Positions 45,101-54,330 of a DNA stretch of 64,000 nt are shown piece by piece. The position numbers were made by a program, and so were the translations under genes. Within the stretch, counting starts at the first letter, position 1. Each line of letters opens with the position of its first letter. Under the pieces are notes generated by a model. The model was not told where the DNA came from, made no database searches, and saw only the letters and a list, made by a program, of their open reading frames with translations. Origin of the DNA: Aplidium turbinatum (taxonomy: Eukaryota > Chordata > Ascidiacea > Aplousobranchia > Polyclinidae); the NCBI GenBank assembly GCA_918807975.1, contig OU964921.1:32948498-33012497 (forward strand), written 5' to 3'.

Positions 45101-48100
45101 TGATCTTGAAGATCAAGATCACTTTCAAGATCACTTTTTGTGTACTTGAAAAAAAATGAAGTTTTTGGTCAATGATGTTGCAAAAAATAGTTACTATACT
45201 GTATATAAGCAACCCGGGTAAAGGTATATAGTTGCAGAGGTGGGCAGTAACTAGTTACAAAAGTAACTAGTTACTGTAACTAGTTACTTTTTGAGTAACT
45301 GTAACGGTAACTTCGTTACTATTTTCCAAAAGTAACGAAACGCGGTAACTAGTTCCTACTTTAGCACTTTTTCAACAGTTACAGTTACAAGTTACTTTTG
45401 TATTGAAATTTCAGTTTTTAATTGCCGTTTATTTCTCTGCACGTGTTTGTGTCTTGCTTCGTGCGTGTTTGCTGCGTTTTACGCAATAATGCATTTTTCT
45501 CGCAGATGTATCGGCGCAGTACTGCGCATGCGTAGTTCTACTTTTGTTTTGTGGTTTGATGGAGAAGGGTTGCCATATTGGCAAATTTATCGCCAAAGTC
45601 CAGAAATCTGGCAATTTTTTAAGACGTTTAGCTTCATATTTATGATTTGGCTCTTTTTTGGCGATTTTTGATAACTGATTTGGCTAAATTAATTGTTTTT
45701 GGCGATTAATCAATCTGTACCAAAGACAGGCAAGACACAACAATACAACAGGGTTGAGCTTTATAATAATATATTTTACATATTTACAATGAGTTTAACA
45801 GTCAAACGTTTTCGGTTTAACTTAAGCCCTCATCAGGAACCTGAAAATATTTATAAAAATGCAGTAAATTTCAACTTCTTGAAGGTAACTAACTAACTGA
45901 CTATAAGCAATATAAGCATCAAGAAACACGCAGCGATTAAAAGCAATTTCTTGATGCTTATATAGTCAGTTAGTTAGTTACTTTCAAGAAGTTGAAATTT
46001 ATTGCATTTAGTATAACGCTTGCAATGCCTCTAAAAACATTGTCTGACATTAAAACCAGCAACAGCATTGCTGTTTGCTTGCCGATGGTGGACGTTCTTG
46101 TGGAAGCAATACAAACCAGATTTGGTCATTGGTTCGAGGACAGCGACTTTCAGCTTGCGACTGCATTCCACCCATAATTTAGACTTATCTGTGTTTAATG
46201 CCTGACAATTAAGCGACACTGCTGAATTGAAGACCAAAATAAAACAGAACATGCTTCAAGCAATTGAAGAAGCAAACTGCTCTGCTGAAGAAGGGAGTAG
46301 CAGCGACACTGAAGTGGATGGTGGTACCGTGGTAGGTAGAGCCACGGAGGACTTTTTGCACCACTTTACGCAAAAACCAAGAAAAGAAAGCAATGCGCGT
46401 TGAATCTGTTACAGGAGTATTTGGAAGTGGACCCTGAGGACAAGTTAAGCGGATCCACATTCACAATTGGACCGATAAAAAAACTGTTTTAAAAGCATCA
46501 AGCAAGTAAAAACATCACTCCCATTCCGTCAAGTGCTGCAGTAGAAATATTGTTTTCATTGCAGCACTTGTTCATCACCAGACTTTATTCGTTTAACCTC
46601 GACGCCGACACACGTTCCATCGACATGACACCACCAAGACAGGCATGGGTGCGCCTCAACCGTCTCCGTGCGTACGTCGGGCTTTTCCGCTCAACCATGC
46701 ACCAATGGAAAATGGCCTCTTCCTCCTCCTGTGAATGTGGTGCCGAGGAACAGACCGCAGACCACATCATTGATTGATTAAATCTTTATCTTATCAGACT
46801 GGGAAAGCTTCTTGCAGAACTAAATTCTGGCAGTTTCGCATACTTGTAGACTAAAGGCTTTAAATCACTGACGCAGGCCCGGTCACCGAAATTGACAGAG
46901 TGAAGTTTCCGATTGTTGAAGTCTTGTTGCCGGGAAATTATTCCATCTATTAGATGCCGCTAAATTGAGAGCAGTCCTTAACGTGCGTTGCTCAAGCGCA
47001 TGCCCTGAGAGTCGAACCAGTGCAGCTTGATCTTGAGGCTTCTTTGTTCCAGAAGTGACGCGCTAACCAATTGAACTATCGGGACGGACATCATCAATGA
47101 CTGTAACATCTTCAAGCCACCTAACGGAGTGGAAGGTCTGCGTGTCATGAATGATGAAACCAAAGACTGGCTGCTCTCTAGTAGCCTTCCAGTGTAGTCC
47201 GGGAACATCGTGAATTTGGGGCGGTAAAAGGATAGACTCTCGGCCCCAGAGGCTCACACGACAACGACGACTGGGCAAGGACATTTTAAAGCCCAAAAGG
47301 GCAGGCCTGAGTAACGAGCACTTTGAAATGTTCGTATTTATCAAAGGAAATAAACATATAAGCCACTGAGTATTTTTTTTAAATAAAACCTTGTTGGTTT
47401 TGTACTTGTGCTGTTATGTTAGCATGGATGGCTCTAACACTATATATCAAATATTGCGGTTAACCTGGACTTGCATGCAGAGCTGGCCAGGTGCAGAATT
47501 TTATGTTCAGATTTGTGAGTAACTGAAAGTAACTAGTAACTGTAACTAGTAACGGTAACTAGTTGCTTTTTAAAATTGGTAACTGTAACGGTAACTCAGT
47601 TACTATTTTTGCCAAGTAACTGTAACTGTAACTCAGTTACTTTTGAAAGTAACTTTGCCCACCTATGTATAGTTGGTATTGCTAACTTTTACTTTTAACT
47701 ACTCGATCGCTAGCCTAAGAATTGTAATGAGTTAGTGACTGTTGCTATTAGGCCTATCAATTGTTGACGTAGTTTGCATAGAATCGCAACGTCACCCCAA
47801 GGCCGAGGTTAATTACAATAGTAGCCTACTGAAAAAGCAATTAGTTTTATGCTTTTTATTTATAATAAATAAATAATAATAAAGTTTAACTGCATCATTT
47901 TTTACCAAATTTTTGTCTGGTTTATGTTGGAGTTTTTATTTGTGTTACTAAGTTGTTTTAACTTTCACTGTGTTATGTCAATGTTTATTGCACCATTTAC
48001 CCATCTGGCAACCTTGATACTGTTGTCTGCTATCAAAAAAGTTCCAGAGGTTTGCGGTCAAACAAACCTCTCCATACTCAGACCGTAAACAAGTCTTGGT

Positions 48101-50949
48101 CTGGTTGATTTGCTGCAATAAACCACTTTACATGACCAAAGTCGGCTAGAGTCCAGATTTTTTAACACCGCCATTCTACACTTTTGAAACATCTAAAATT
48201 GGGTCAAAGAAAGCAAACATTTCTTTAAAATTCACACATGGAAATTGTGAACAAAGTTAAATCATTTTTTATTATACGTCAACATAAAGTACACGGAAGT
48301 TGACTTATTTATTATGACCAACACCGAAAACTTTTTCAATTTTGAAATGGCAACACTGACCAGATTAGATGGAGATTTTAAATCGTCTTTTGTTCGACAC
48401 ATACCAGATTAGCAGTGGCTTAATGTTAGTAGTCGCCACTAACTACTTTGTACAGTACAAGTTTTAAAAAAATGCCTCTATCTAGGAAGTAAACTTTAAT
48501 TTTAAAGTGATCTTGATCTTATTGTTCTTCAAGATCAAGATCACACAAAAAAAAGTGATCTTAGATCAAGATCAAGATCACCAAAAAAAAAGTGATCTTG
48601 AAGATCAAGATCAAGATCACGATCTTGATCTTCAAGATCACTTGTGATCTTCAAGATCAAGATCACGCCCATCTCTGGGGGTGAGTTGGCTTTTTTTGAA
48701 ACCTAATTTTAGCCCTGGTTTTAGAATACAGCAGGACATTTTAAGAACTTTGGAAAAACTTTTTTGAAAATTCCGTCCGTAGCTTTTAGCTTGTTTTGTT
48801 ACGATAACTGATTTAACTGATAAAACGTCTTTGGCTTCTGTCTGCAAAAATTTACTTTACATTTTAGATTTAAACCCTCATTCTGAGATTCTCCGCTCAA
48901 TCCCTTTTTATCTAGCTGTCTATTTTATCTGCTGGTTTCAGTTTAATATCGGAGATTGACTTGCATTTGATATGCTTTTGCAGCAACAACCACTTGAAAA
49001 CCCAAGACTGACAACTGCTGCGATGCTTCTCAACAGCAAGTTGTTGTAATGGATGGTTGTCGACACGAGGTGGTTGTTGAGAATAGTACTCTACCAAAAG
49101 GTCACTACACAATGCGCTATCCTCGTGAACAAAACTTTCAAAAGGTCTTTTCTTAAATCCCCTTACAATGCACGCATTGTACTCCAGGCAAGAAAAGGCA
49201 ACATGAATGAATAAACTGTTTTTTCTTAAAACCCAACGTGTTTCTCCAACTGTTTTTTGATCCACAATCCGGAGAGAGCTTTTGTACCACGGTGTTTGCT
49301 TAACCTCCAGGCCTACACAGGTTGAAGCCCAGATAACTTGATTGTATAGCTCAGCCAGCCATGGATATTGACTACCTTGACTTTTTATCCATACTGTAGA
49401 TGCACATTTGACTTGTTTCATATTGACAAGTAGGCGAATGACATCACTGACTGTTCTAGCAATAGTAGCATCCATCACCAATGTACATACATTAGGCCTA
49501 CTCCTGGACATGATCTACAGCGGATCTTGTCATTAAACTTTTCGCAGTGTCTAAACAGTAATTTTATGATACAACATATAACATGATTAAGCGGCTGATT
49601 AAAAACAATTCCACGTAAATATTTCTATGAAAAATCCTATACGTTGTTGTACGAAAAATTATTTGGTGCCAGAAAGTAAGATATTTCTATCGTAGGAGAA
49701 AAGGCTGCATAGGCTAGGTCTAGAATAAACATGTTACCGTCAGGAACTTTGATCGGGAGCAGATTTTTACATGTAGCCTATTAGCACAAAAATATTATAA
49801 GCCTACAGAAACATTCATGCAGTATAGGAAAGAACAAAAAAACCTGTAAAAGTTTTGAAATGGATTTGAAGTGAGTGTGGTTGTATATAGGCTACGGTAC
49901 TTTATTTGTTAATTAAGCCAGCTCAATATTCTACAAAATTCGAAAATAAAACTTATTGAATGAACTTTTCATTCTTCTTTTGAATTTACCAATGATCCAA
50001 ACGGAACGAAAATTTCAATTTTTGTTCCGGAAATGTTAGAATGTCCTGTTCTGTTGTATTCTAAAACCAAGACTGAAGTTGAAATAAAAATTAGGAACCT
50101 CCTTCTTAATTATTGAATTATATTGATTGTCCATTTTGGAAAACAGTTTTCTTATTGATGTTTAGGCTACTTAGTTCAATTCATAATATAAGCTAGGCTA
50201 CTCACTGATACCAATGAAAACCGTGAGATCGTCTTCTTGAAAAATATTCAGTTTCATAATTCTTCCAAGTTGGGAAACGAAAGGATCCATGTTTGTTGAG
50301 AAATTTCATGTAAACTCCAGTTCCACATTTTCTTATTCCAATTCCGATCAAATCAGGAAAAATTCGCTGCAAAAAAGTTGGTTTAACGAGCAAGTAAACA
50401 AATGAAATCAAGATTTTGGTGGACCTGAACAAAAGTTACCGCGGACTGACAGTGAACCACTTGTCAATACCCAAGCGTAGCCTATGTGAGAAATGAGCTT
50501 TTTTATAATTTATTTCAATGCGTTTTGTTATTGAAACAATTCTTGCGACAGTTTTTCTACATACACGAAATTTATAAAACTGGTCTTGATTAAATTTGGT
50601 TGAGATTAAAATTTGTGACCGACCTGCAGTAAAGAGTGACGACTTCAATAACGAGAAAATATCGCCGTATTATTTTTGAAGAATGATTGTGCCGCTGAAC
50701 ATAAGCCCAATCTAAGTTTATTGTTGGAATATTGATTGACTATCAATGATTAATTTTGTGACTTAGGTTAAATTAAATTAAAGAAAAATCACTCTTTACC
50801 TCCTTTTTCACTTTTTTGTCAATAGCGGGACAAGTTGGTGAATAGAATTTGGAAACTGCTGCTAGATCCACATTCCACCAAATGACTGTGATGCCAAGTA
50901 AGCACAGAACGACATGATATCCAACTCGAACTGGTGTACACGATGTCAT
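42165..50949 (-). CDS. Heparan-sulfate glucosamine 3-O-sulfotransferase-like gene, 4 exons
   Basis: Golgi type II membrane sulfotransferase moving sulfate from PAPS to heparan sulfate or a similar glycan. Exons on the minus strand: 50949-50800, 50366-50206, 43301-43105, 42673-42165, all with GT/AG borders and matching phases, giving 338 residues (human HS3ST1 has 307). Seen: short cytosolic N-terminus and one membrane segment (about 11-27); the 5'-PAPS loop GIRKCGT (60-66), usually GVRKGGT; MEKTPHYF (117-124), usually EKSPxYF; the 3'-phosphate region LLLCDPTPRAYSCY (146-159), usually LLRDPxxRAxSxY; SEHMERW; and the end NFDWK, like FDWH in HS3ST1. The Arg to Cys change at about residue 149 and Gly to Cys at 64 are unusual and may alter activity. 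A SINE-, LINE- and hAT-filled intron of 6.9 kb splits exons 2 and 3. The HS3ST assignment is strong at family level; the exact orthologue is unknown. Confidence 0.85.
43302..43909. other. Start of the large sulfotransferase intron; no gene
   Basis: Contains a loose tandem of GCCAAACTTGA(A/G)CAGGTGT-like words at 43830-43890. No ORF with recognisable motifs. Confidence 0.4.
43910..44285 (+). repeat. Dispersed repeat of unknown family, copy 1
   Basis: About 375 bases matching the reverse complement of 63480-63840: ATTTAACTG, CCGTCTTTTATCCAA, GTAGTGACAAGTT, GCGTTGCACCCC, ATACAGACGAACGGAT, TTTTCCCACGAAGAGATTAT and GGTTTACCG appear in the same order. No ORF or terminal structure identified. Confidence 0.75.
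45721..46020. mobile_element. Penelope-like terminal sequence with long hairpin
   Basis: It starts CCAAAGACAGGCAAGACACA as at 12144. From about 45858 to 46016 the two halves are near-perfect inverted repeats (TAACTAACTAACTGACTATA against its complement), a hairpin of about 160 bases. A hammerhead-like motif lies before it. Confidence 0.6.
45801..45840 (-). ncRNA. Hammerhead-ribozyme-like motif
   Basis: On the minus strand CCTGATGAGGG, then CTTAAGTTAAACC and GAAAACG. The CTGATGA and GAAA cores are intact, but stem II is weak (GG/CC plus partial AT pairing). Penelope-like association as at 20689. Confidence 0.5.
46560..47274 (+). mobile_element. LINE 3' fragment inside the hAT transposase, itself split by a SINE
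   Basis: Closely matches 3490-3870: TGGGTGCGCCTCAACCGTCT, TGTGAATGTGGTGCCGAGGA and CTCTCGGCCCCAGAGGCT. The piece between them is cut at ACATCAT by the SINE at 46772-47087 and continues TCAATGACTGTAACATCTTC. Encodes RLNRLRAYVGLFRSTMHQW and CECGAEEQTADHII. Confidence 0.82.
46772..47087 (-). mobile_element. tRNA-derived SINE inserted in the LINE, 7-bp TSD
   Basis: The intact LINE sequence at 3670-3700 shows the empty site (CCACATCATCAATAACTG). Here ACATCAT is repeated on both sides (46765-46771 and 47088-47094). Read on the minus strand: CGTCCCGATAGTTCAATTGG (box A), TGGTTCGACTCTC (box B), body and a TTAATCAATCA tail. Confidence 0.85.
48686..48911 (-). other. Short open stretch beside the outer hAT
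   Basis: A minus-strand frame (48847 down to the hAT edge) reads AKDVLSVKSVIVTKQAKSYG and MSCCILKPGLKLGF after a possible acceptor (AAATTTTTGCAG). It could be a further exon linked to the ORF at 48912-49511, but the reading is lost at the hAT border. Confidence 0.25.
48912..49511 (-). CDS. Unknown single-exon ORF of 199 codons within the sulfotransferase intron
   Basis: The frame runs from an ATG at 49511 to a TAG at 48912 with no intron signs. Composition is protein-like: N-terminal hydrophobic strand/helix (VCTLVMDATIARTVSDVIRL), several Trp and Cys residues, WVLRKNSLFIHVAFSCLEYN, VRGFKKRPFESFVHEDSALC and QSWVFKWLLLQKHI, then a basic tail. No signal peptide or membrane segment is convincing. 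I do not recognise the family. It lies on the same strand as the enclosing sulfotransferase. Options: a nested host gene, a retrocopy of one, or part of an unrecognised mobile element. The length of the uninterrupted frame in AT-rich DNA argues against chance. Confidence 0.45.
   Translation of the reverse strand: MSRSRPNVCTLVMDATIARTVSDVIRLLVNMKQVKCASTVWIKSQGSQYPWLAELYNQVIWASTCVGLEVKQTPWYKSSLRIVDQKTVGETRWVLRKNSLFIHVAFSCLEYNACIVRGFKKRPFESFVHEDSALCSDLLVEYYSQQPPRVDNHPLQQLAVEKHRSSCQSWVFKWLLLQKHIKCKSISDIKLKPADKIDS
49512..50205. other. Intron sequence before sulfotransferase exon 2; no gene
   Basis: No repeats with visible ends; a few TAGGCTA words. Confidence 0.4.
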
Positions 50950-51199
50950 GACTGTAAGTTAGCAGCAGGCTTGCAGCTATTTTTGCTTTGACCACTTGAA
51001 GTAAACTCTGTGCAAGTGACTTCTCTTGCAAACAGGCTAACATCAGTTCAGTCGCCGGTACTTATTATTTTTTATTACTGTCTTTCTTCATTAGTAGGTC
51101 TAATAGCCTAGAACCAATACAACCTTATGATTAAAGGAATTGAACAAAAGATAGACCACAGAAAAATAAGGTCACACTTGAATTCGTGAATTCATAAGG
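50950..51199. promoter_or_regulatory. Upstream of the sulfotransferase start codon
   Basis: On the minus strand CTAACTTACAG ends two bases before the ATG, so an untranslated first exon further upstream is likely. No promoter motif is distinct. Confidence 0.3.
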
Positions 51200-51207
51200 A
51201 ACCCAAC

Positions 51208-52530
51208 CAGGGGCGCCGGAACGAATTTTGACTGGGGGGGGCAGGATTACGAAAAAAGGGCACTTTTGTTTACTAAAAGGCCAATTTTTTTTCAAGTTTT
51301 AAGATAAGATATAGCGATAATGCTAATCTATCAGCTCACTATGTATTGAGTAATGATAGCCTACAAGTGTCCGGTATACAAAGAAGGGCATCATGCTATG
51401 TTACTGTATAATGATTGATGTAACCTACTGTCAAGCCTTAAAGCAGCCTGTGGACATGGCCGCTAAGTTGTGCTTGAATGACCGTCGGTGCTACCTCCTC
51501 AATCGGCCAAGTTTGACCGCCGGTCTCTTCTAGCCAATTATTTAATTTCGCAATAGAATGATCGTGGATTAACTGTCGACAATATGTAGTATCAAAGAGT
51601 GACGCAAAATTAGGTCAGCGCGTCATAATTACCATTGTTGTATTGTTCGGGAATATTTGTTATTGATGGAAAATATCCATCTGCGATCGCCAGCGCTGTA
51701 AGTCTTGTTTGTAATTCCCGACGTTTATTTTAACAAAGTCTTAATCCGAAGTGCTAATTTACATCGGCTGGCAATATTGTCGTTTTTATGTCGATTCGAT
51801 GTTGTAGGACATTGAATCGTTGTTAAAAAGGAGAAATAGGTTAGTTGACATCAATGGGAAAACATTTTTTGATCATATTTTGCAAAAATTATGCTTCTTT
51901 TAATAATGTCCTTCACATCATTGAAATACTTATTACCTTGCCGTCACCGTCAACACATGTCGAACGTTGTTTTTCGTTGCTAAAAAGAATTCTAGGGGAA
52001 TGGCGAACTTCTTTAAAATCAGCCACATTGGAGACACTCGTGCGAGTGTCGTTAGATGGGCCTGCAGTACTGGATTACAATCCCGATAAAGCAGTTATTG
52101 CGTGGTGCAACGATTCTATTGTAGGACGTCGCCCAGACTTCAACAACACTAAGTGATGATTTTGGCATTGTTGCAAGTTTAATTCTATTTACTTGTGCTA
52201 TTGTTATTTTTATTTTGTATTTTGGCCTCCAAGCACGCAGATTTGGCCGCCGAGAAGGAGCTCCCGGTAGGCCACGATGGCTGCCAAAAAAAACGAATTT
52301 TAAGGCCTGTACTGTGTTGCAAAATTTTGTGCCGGAAATATTATTTTGAGGCAAAAATGAAAGATTATAATTAGGCTAAAAGCTAATAGCAGAAATTGTT
52401 ATATTGCAAAATGTGCAGTAGCTTACATGACTTCAAAAGGGCACCATTGCCCCCCTGCCCCTCCATCTGCAGAAAAGTTGAGGGCAGGGGGGGCATCCGC
52501 CCCCCCTGCCCCCCGCTTCCGGCGCCCCTG
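51208..52530 (+). mobile_element. hAT transposon with transposase remnant and perfect 8-bp TSD
   Basis: It starts CAGGGGCGCCGGAACG and ends TTCCGGCGCCCCTG. AACCCAAC flanks both sides (51200-51207, 52531-52538). A plus-strand transposase end lies at 51845-52156. The short element at 4340-4746 is its internally deleted relative. Confidence 0.9.
51845..52156 (+). pseudogene. hAT transposase C-terminal fragment
   Basis: IIEILITLPSPSTHVERCFS and LLKRILGEWRTSLKSATLET match the dimerisation block (LP.STASCERSFS.LRRIK..LRS.M...RL) of hAT transposases. The upstream catalytic part is missing. Confidence 0.7.
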
Positions 52531-52538
52531 AACCCAAC

Positions 52539-53150
52539 TCCTTTTTTTCTCAAATTTCATTTTGGTGCTTTTCTGTCTCCTTTCAGTGTCTTCTAAAATC
52601 TAAATGATATCTGAAAAACGACCAAATTTTTCAATCTTACACATATTTCCATTGATTTTGAAAAGGGCCAAACTCCGGCAACTGGGCTTCAACGTTTCCA
52701 TGGTTTTTCCACAAAATCTTCACGGAGTAAATGTCACAATCAACATGCGTAGCACCGCGGCAGACTACATTTAACAAACATGTCCAAAAATACTTTTAGA
52801 ACTGCAGGCTATCACAAAGCGGAAGGACATTGTCAGAATGAATATGCGTAGTCTCGCAGCAGGCTACATTTTTGTTCAAGAATAAGTGAACTACTTTATT
52901 GTGTAATTCTGTTATGGTGTTTCGACAATTGCTGACTGATAAGTAACCTTTAGTTACGCAATTTTTTATTATGAAATTTGCTTGTAGAAAGTTTCTGCAT
53001 ACGTGCGATTATTATCGAAACTTCTCTGACATGTTGACCAGAAGAATGAGTTGTGATGTAATATTATCCTAGTTTCAGAAAAGCTTCTGGTCCAAGCAAA
53101 CCTGTTATAAATAGCCGCGTGATTTGAGCATAATTATTATTGGTGTCCGA
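52539..53150. other. No recognisable gene or element
   Basis: AT-rich unique-looking sequence; a CATGCGTAGCACCGCGGCAG / ATATGCGTAGTCTCGCAGCA pair (about 52745 and 52843) hints at an old small duplication. Confidence 0.4.
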
Positions 53151-53429
53151 CAAATTGTTCGTAAGCAATTGTTCGTAAAGCAATTGTTCGTAAGCAATTG
53201 TTCGTAAAACAGTTGTTCATAAAATTAATTCTTCGTAAAACAATTCTCCCTAAAGCATTTTTTCGTGTATGCAGTTAAAATTTGATGTAGCCTAGGCTAT
53301 ACGAAGAAATGCTTTACGAAGAATTGTTTTACGGATTTCATTTCACGAAAAACAGTTTACGAACAATTGTTTTACGAACAATTGCTTACGAACAATTGCT
53401 TTACGAACATTTGCTTACGAACAATTTGC
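53151..53429. repeat. Foldback element built from a ~16-bp tandem motif
   Basis: The left arm has four to six copies of GCAATTGTTCGTAA(A) with decay towards the centre. The right arm has the complement TTACGAACAATTGC in the mirror order. The centre (about 53280-53300) contains TAGCCTAGGCTA. AATTATTATT/TTATTATTATT stretches flank it. No ORF. Confidence 0.8.
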
Positions 53430-53596
53430 TTATAACCATTATTATTATTAGAGCTGTGTTGAGAGTTGTGTATTATTGGGATTAGAAGTTGTAATGAAAA
53501 GTGTATGGAAGACGATTGCAGAGTTCTAGCCGATATTGAATAAATTGTAACAGTGGAAGTTATTGCCAATTATAATTTGAAGATGTTGCGCACGTG

Positions 53597-53760
53597 CCAT
53601 ATTTTAAACTGATTGTTCTGCTTTGGAATCATGCACGTTATAACGTCCGCATTTTGTCGCTTCTACCTTTTTCCAGACGTCTGCTATGTTTGGCATATAT
53701 TGTTTTTTTCTCGTTGTAATGGTGAGAAATAAAAACAAACTGAACTGAACTGAATTGTAA
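53597..53760 (+). mobile_element. LINE 3' tail with (ACTGA)n microsatellite
   Basis: AACTGATTGTTCTGCTTTGG, ACGTTATAACGTCCGCATTT and TGGCATATATTGTTTTTTTC lead to AATAAAAACAAACTGAACTG and short repeats of ACTGA. It is the best reference copy for the fragments at 11485, 29104 and 54159. Confidence 0.65.
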
Positions 53761-54158
53761 AGTAGGCTAGCTGTTGCAAGTTTTGTGTACATTCATTTTG
53801 AAATCGACGAAGACGTTTGCTATTCAGAATTTGATTTCTTTGCGTGCTGAAAGTGATGAACCATTCTATGAAAGGTTTATTGTTCTTAAACTTGTTCTAC
53901 TCCAACCGTCATTTATTATAAAAACATTTATATCTCGTTTCTCGAGTGTATTTCAGAAAGCATGGAATAGACTTAGGTGTAGTAGCAGACCCAGGAGGTA
54001 GCCTACTTGGTCACATATCTTCCCAAAAAGAGAGAAAAACATACAATTTTTCTACGTTTTGCAAAAATTTCTTGCTTGCATCGTTCGATAAGTCAGGTTT
54101 CATTAACCTAACCGTTTCATTCCGATCTCAGCGCACATTGCTTACTCAGCTACAGTAG

Positions 54159-54330
54159 TCAAAAGTTCAGTTTATATTTATTTTTGATCATCACAACAAA
54201 AGCAATACAGTAGGCCTACAAGCCAACCATAGCCTAGTAGAGGCCTAAAAAGTATAAGCGACAACGCGAACATTGTAACGTGCTTGAGACCGAAATAGAA
54301 TATTCAGCTTAAAACTTTGCACTACGATTA
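54159..54330 (-). mobile_element. LINE 3' tail copy, minus strand
   Basis: AAAGTTCAGTTTATATTTAT, GATCATCACAACAAAAGCAA and GTATAAGCGACAACGCGAAC match the complement of 53597-53760 with more divergence. Confidence 0.55.

Larger units (their letters stand above)
46023..47370 (+). pseudogene. hAT transposase, interrupted by a LINE
   Basis: 46023-46177 reads LKTLSDIKTSNSIAVCLPMV. 46500-46561 reads PIPSSAAVEILFSL, the start of the hAT dimerisation helix (SSAAVERLFSLGG). The frame is broken there by the LINE and resumes at 47279 with DILKPKRAGLSNEHFEMFVF, the expected continuation, ending at a TGA near 47370. Stops also occur between 46177 and 46400. Confidence 0.7.
45235..47667 (+). mobile_element. 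Second-level hAT (Ac-like) with 8-bp TSD
   Basis: It starts CAGAGGTGGGCAGTAACTAG and ends AACTTTGCCCACCTATG (one base from CACCTCTG). TATAGTTG flanks both ends (45227-45234, 47668-47675). Subterminal TAACTAGTTACTGTAAC repeats occur at both ends. It carries transposase remnants (46023-46561, then 47279-47370), a Penelope-like piece and a LINE. Confidence 0.88.
44983..48677. mobile_element. Outer hAT with 8-bp TSD, host of a nested transposon stack
   Basis: Both ends read CAGAGATGGGC (left direct; right GCCCATCTCTG). GGGGTGAG flanks both sides (44975-44982, 48678-48685). Subterminal regions (45000-45130, 48500-48665) are packed with GATCTTGAAGATCAAGATCA, itself self-complementary. Its own sequence is only about 1.26 kb, with no transposase. 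The hAT at 45235-47667 is inserted in it. Confidence 0.9.

Noticed and set aside
50436-50648. Possible extra sulfotransferase exon on the minus strand
   Set aside because: There is an acceptor-like site, but exon 1 (ending 50800) and exon 2 (starting 50366) already join in phase 0 and give the expected family sequence.
53151-53429. CRISPR-like array
   Set aside because: The units are contiguous and mirrored with no unique spacers, and the DNA is animal.
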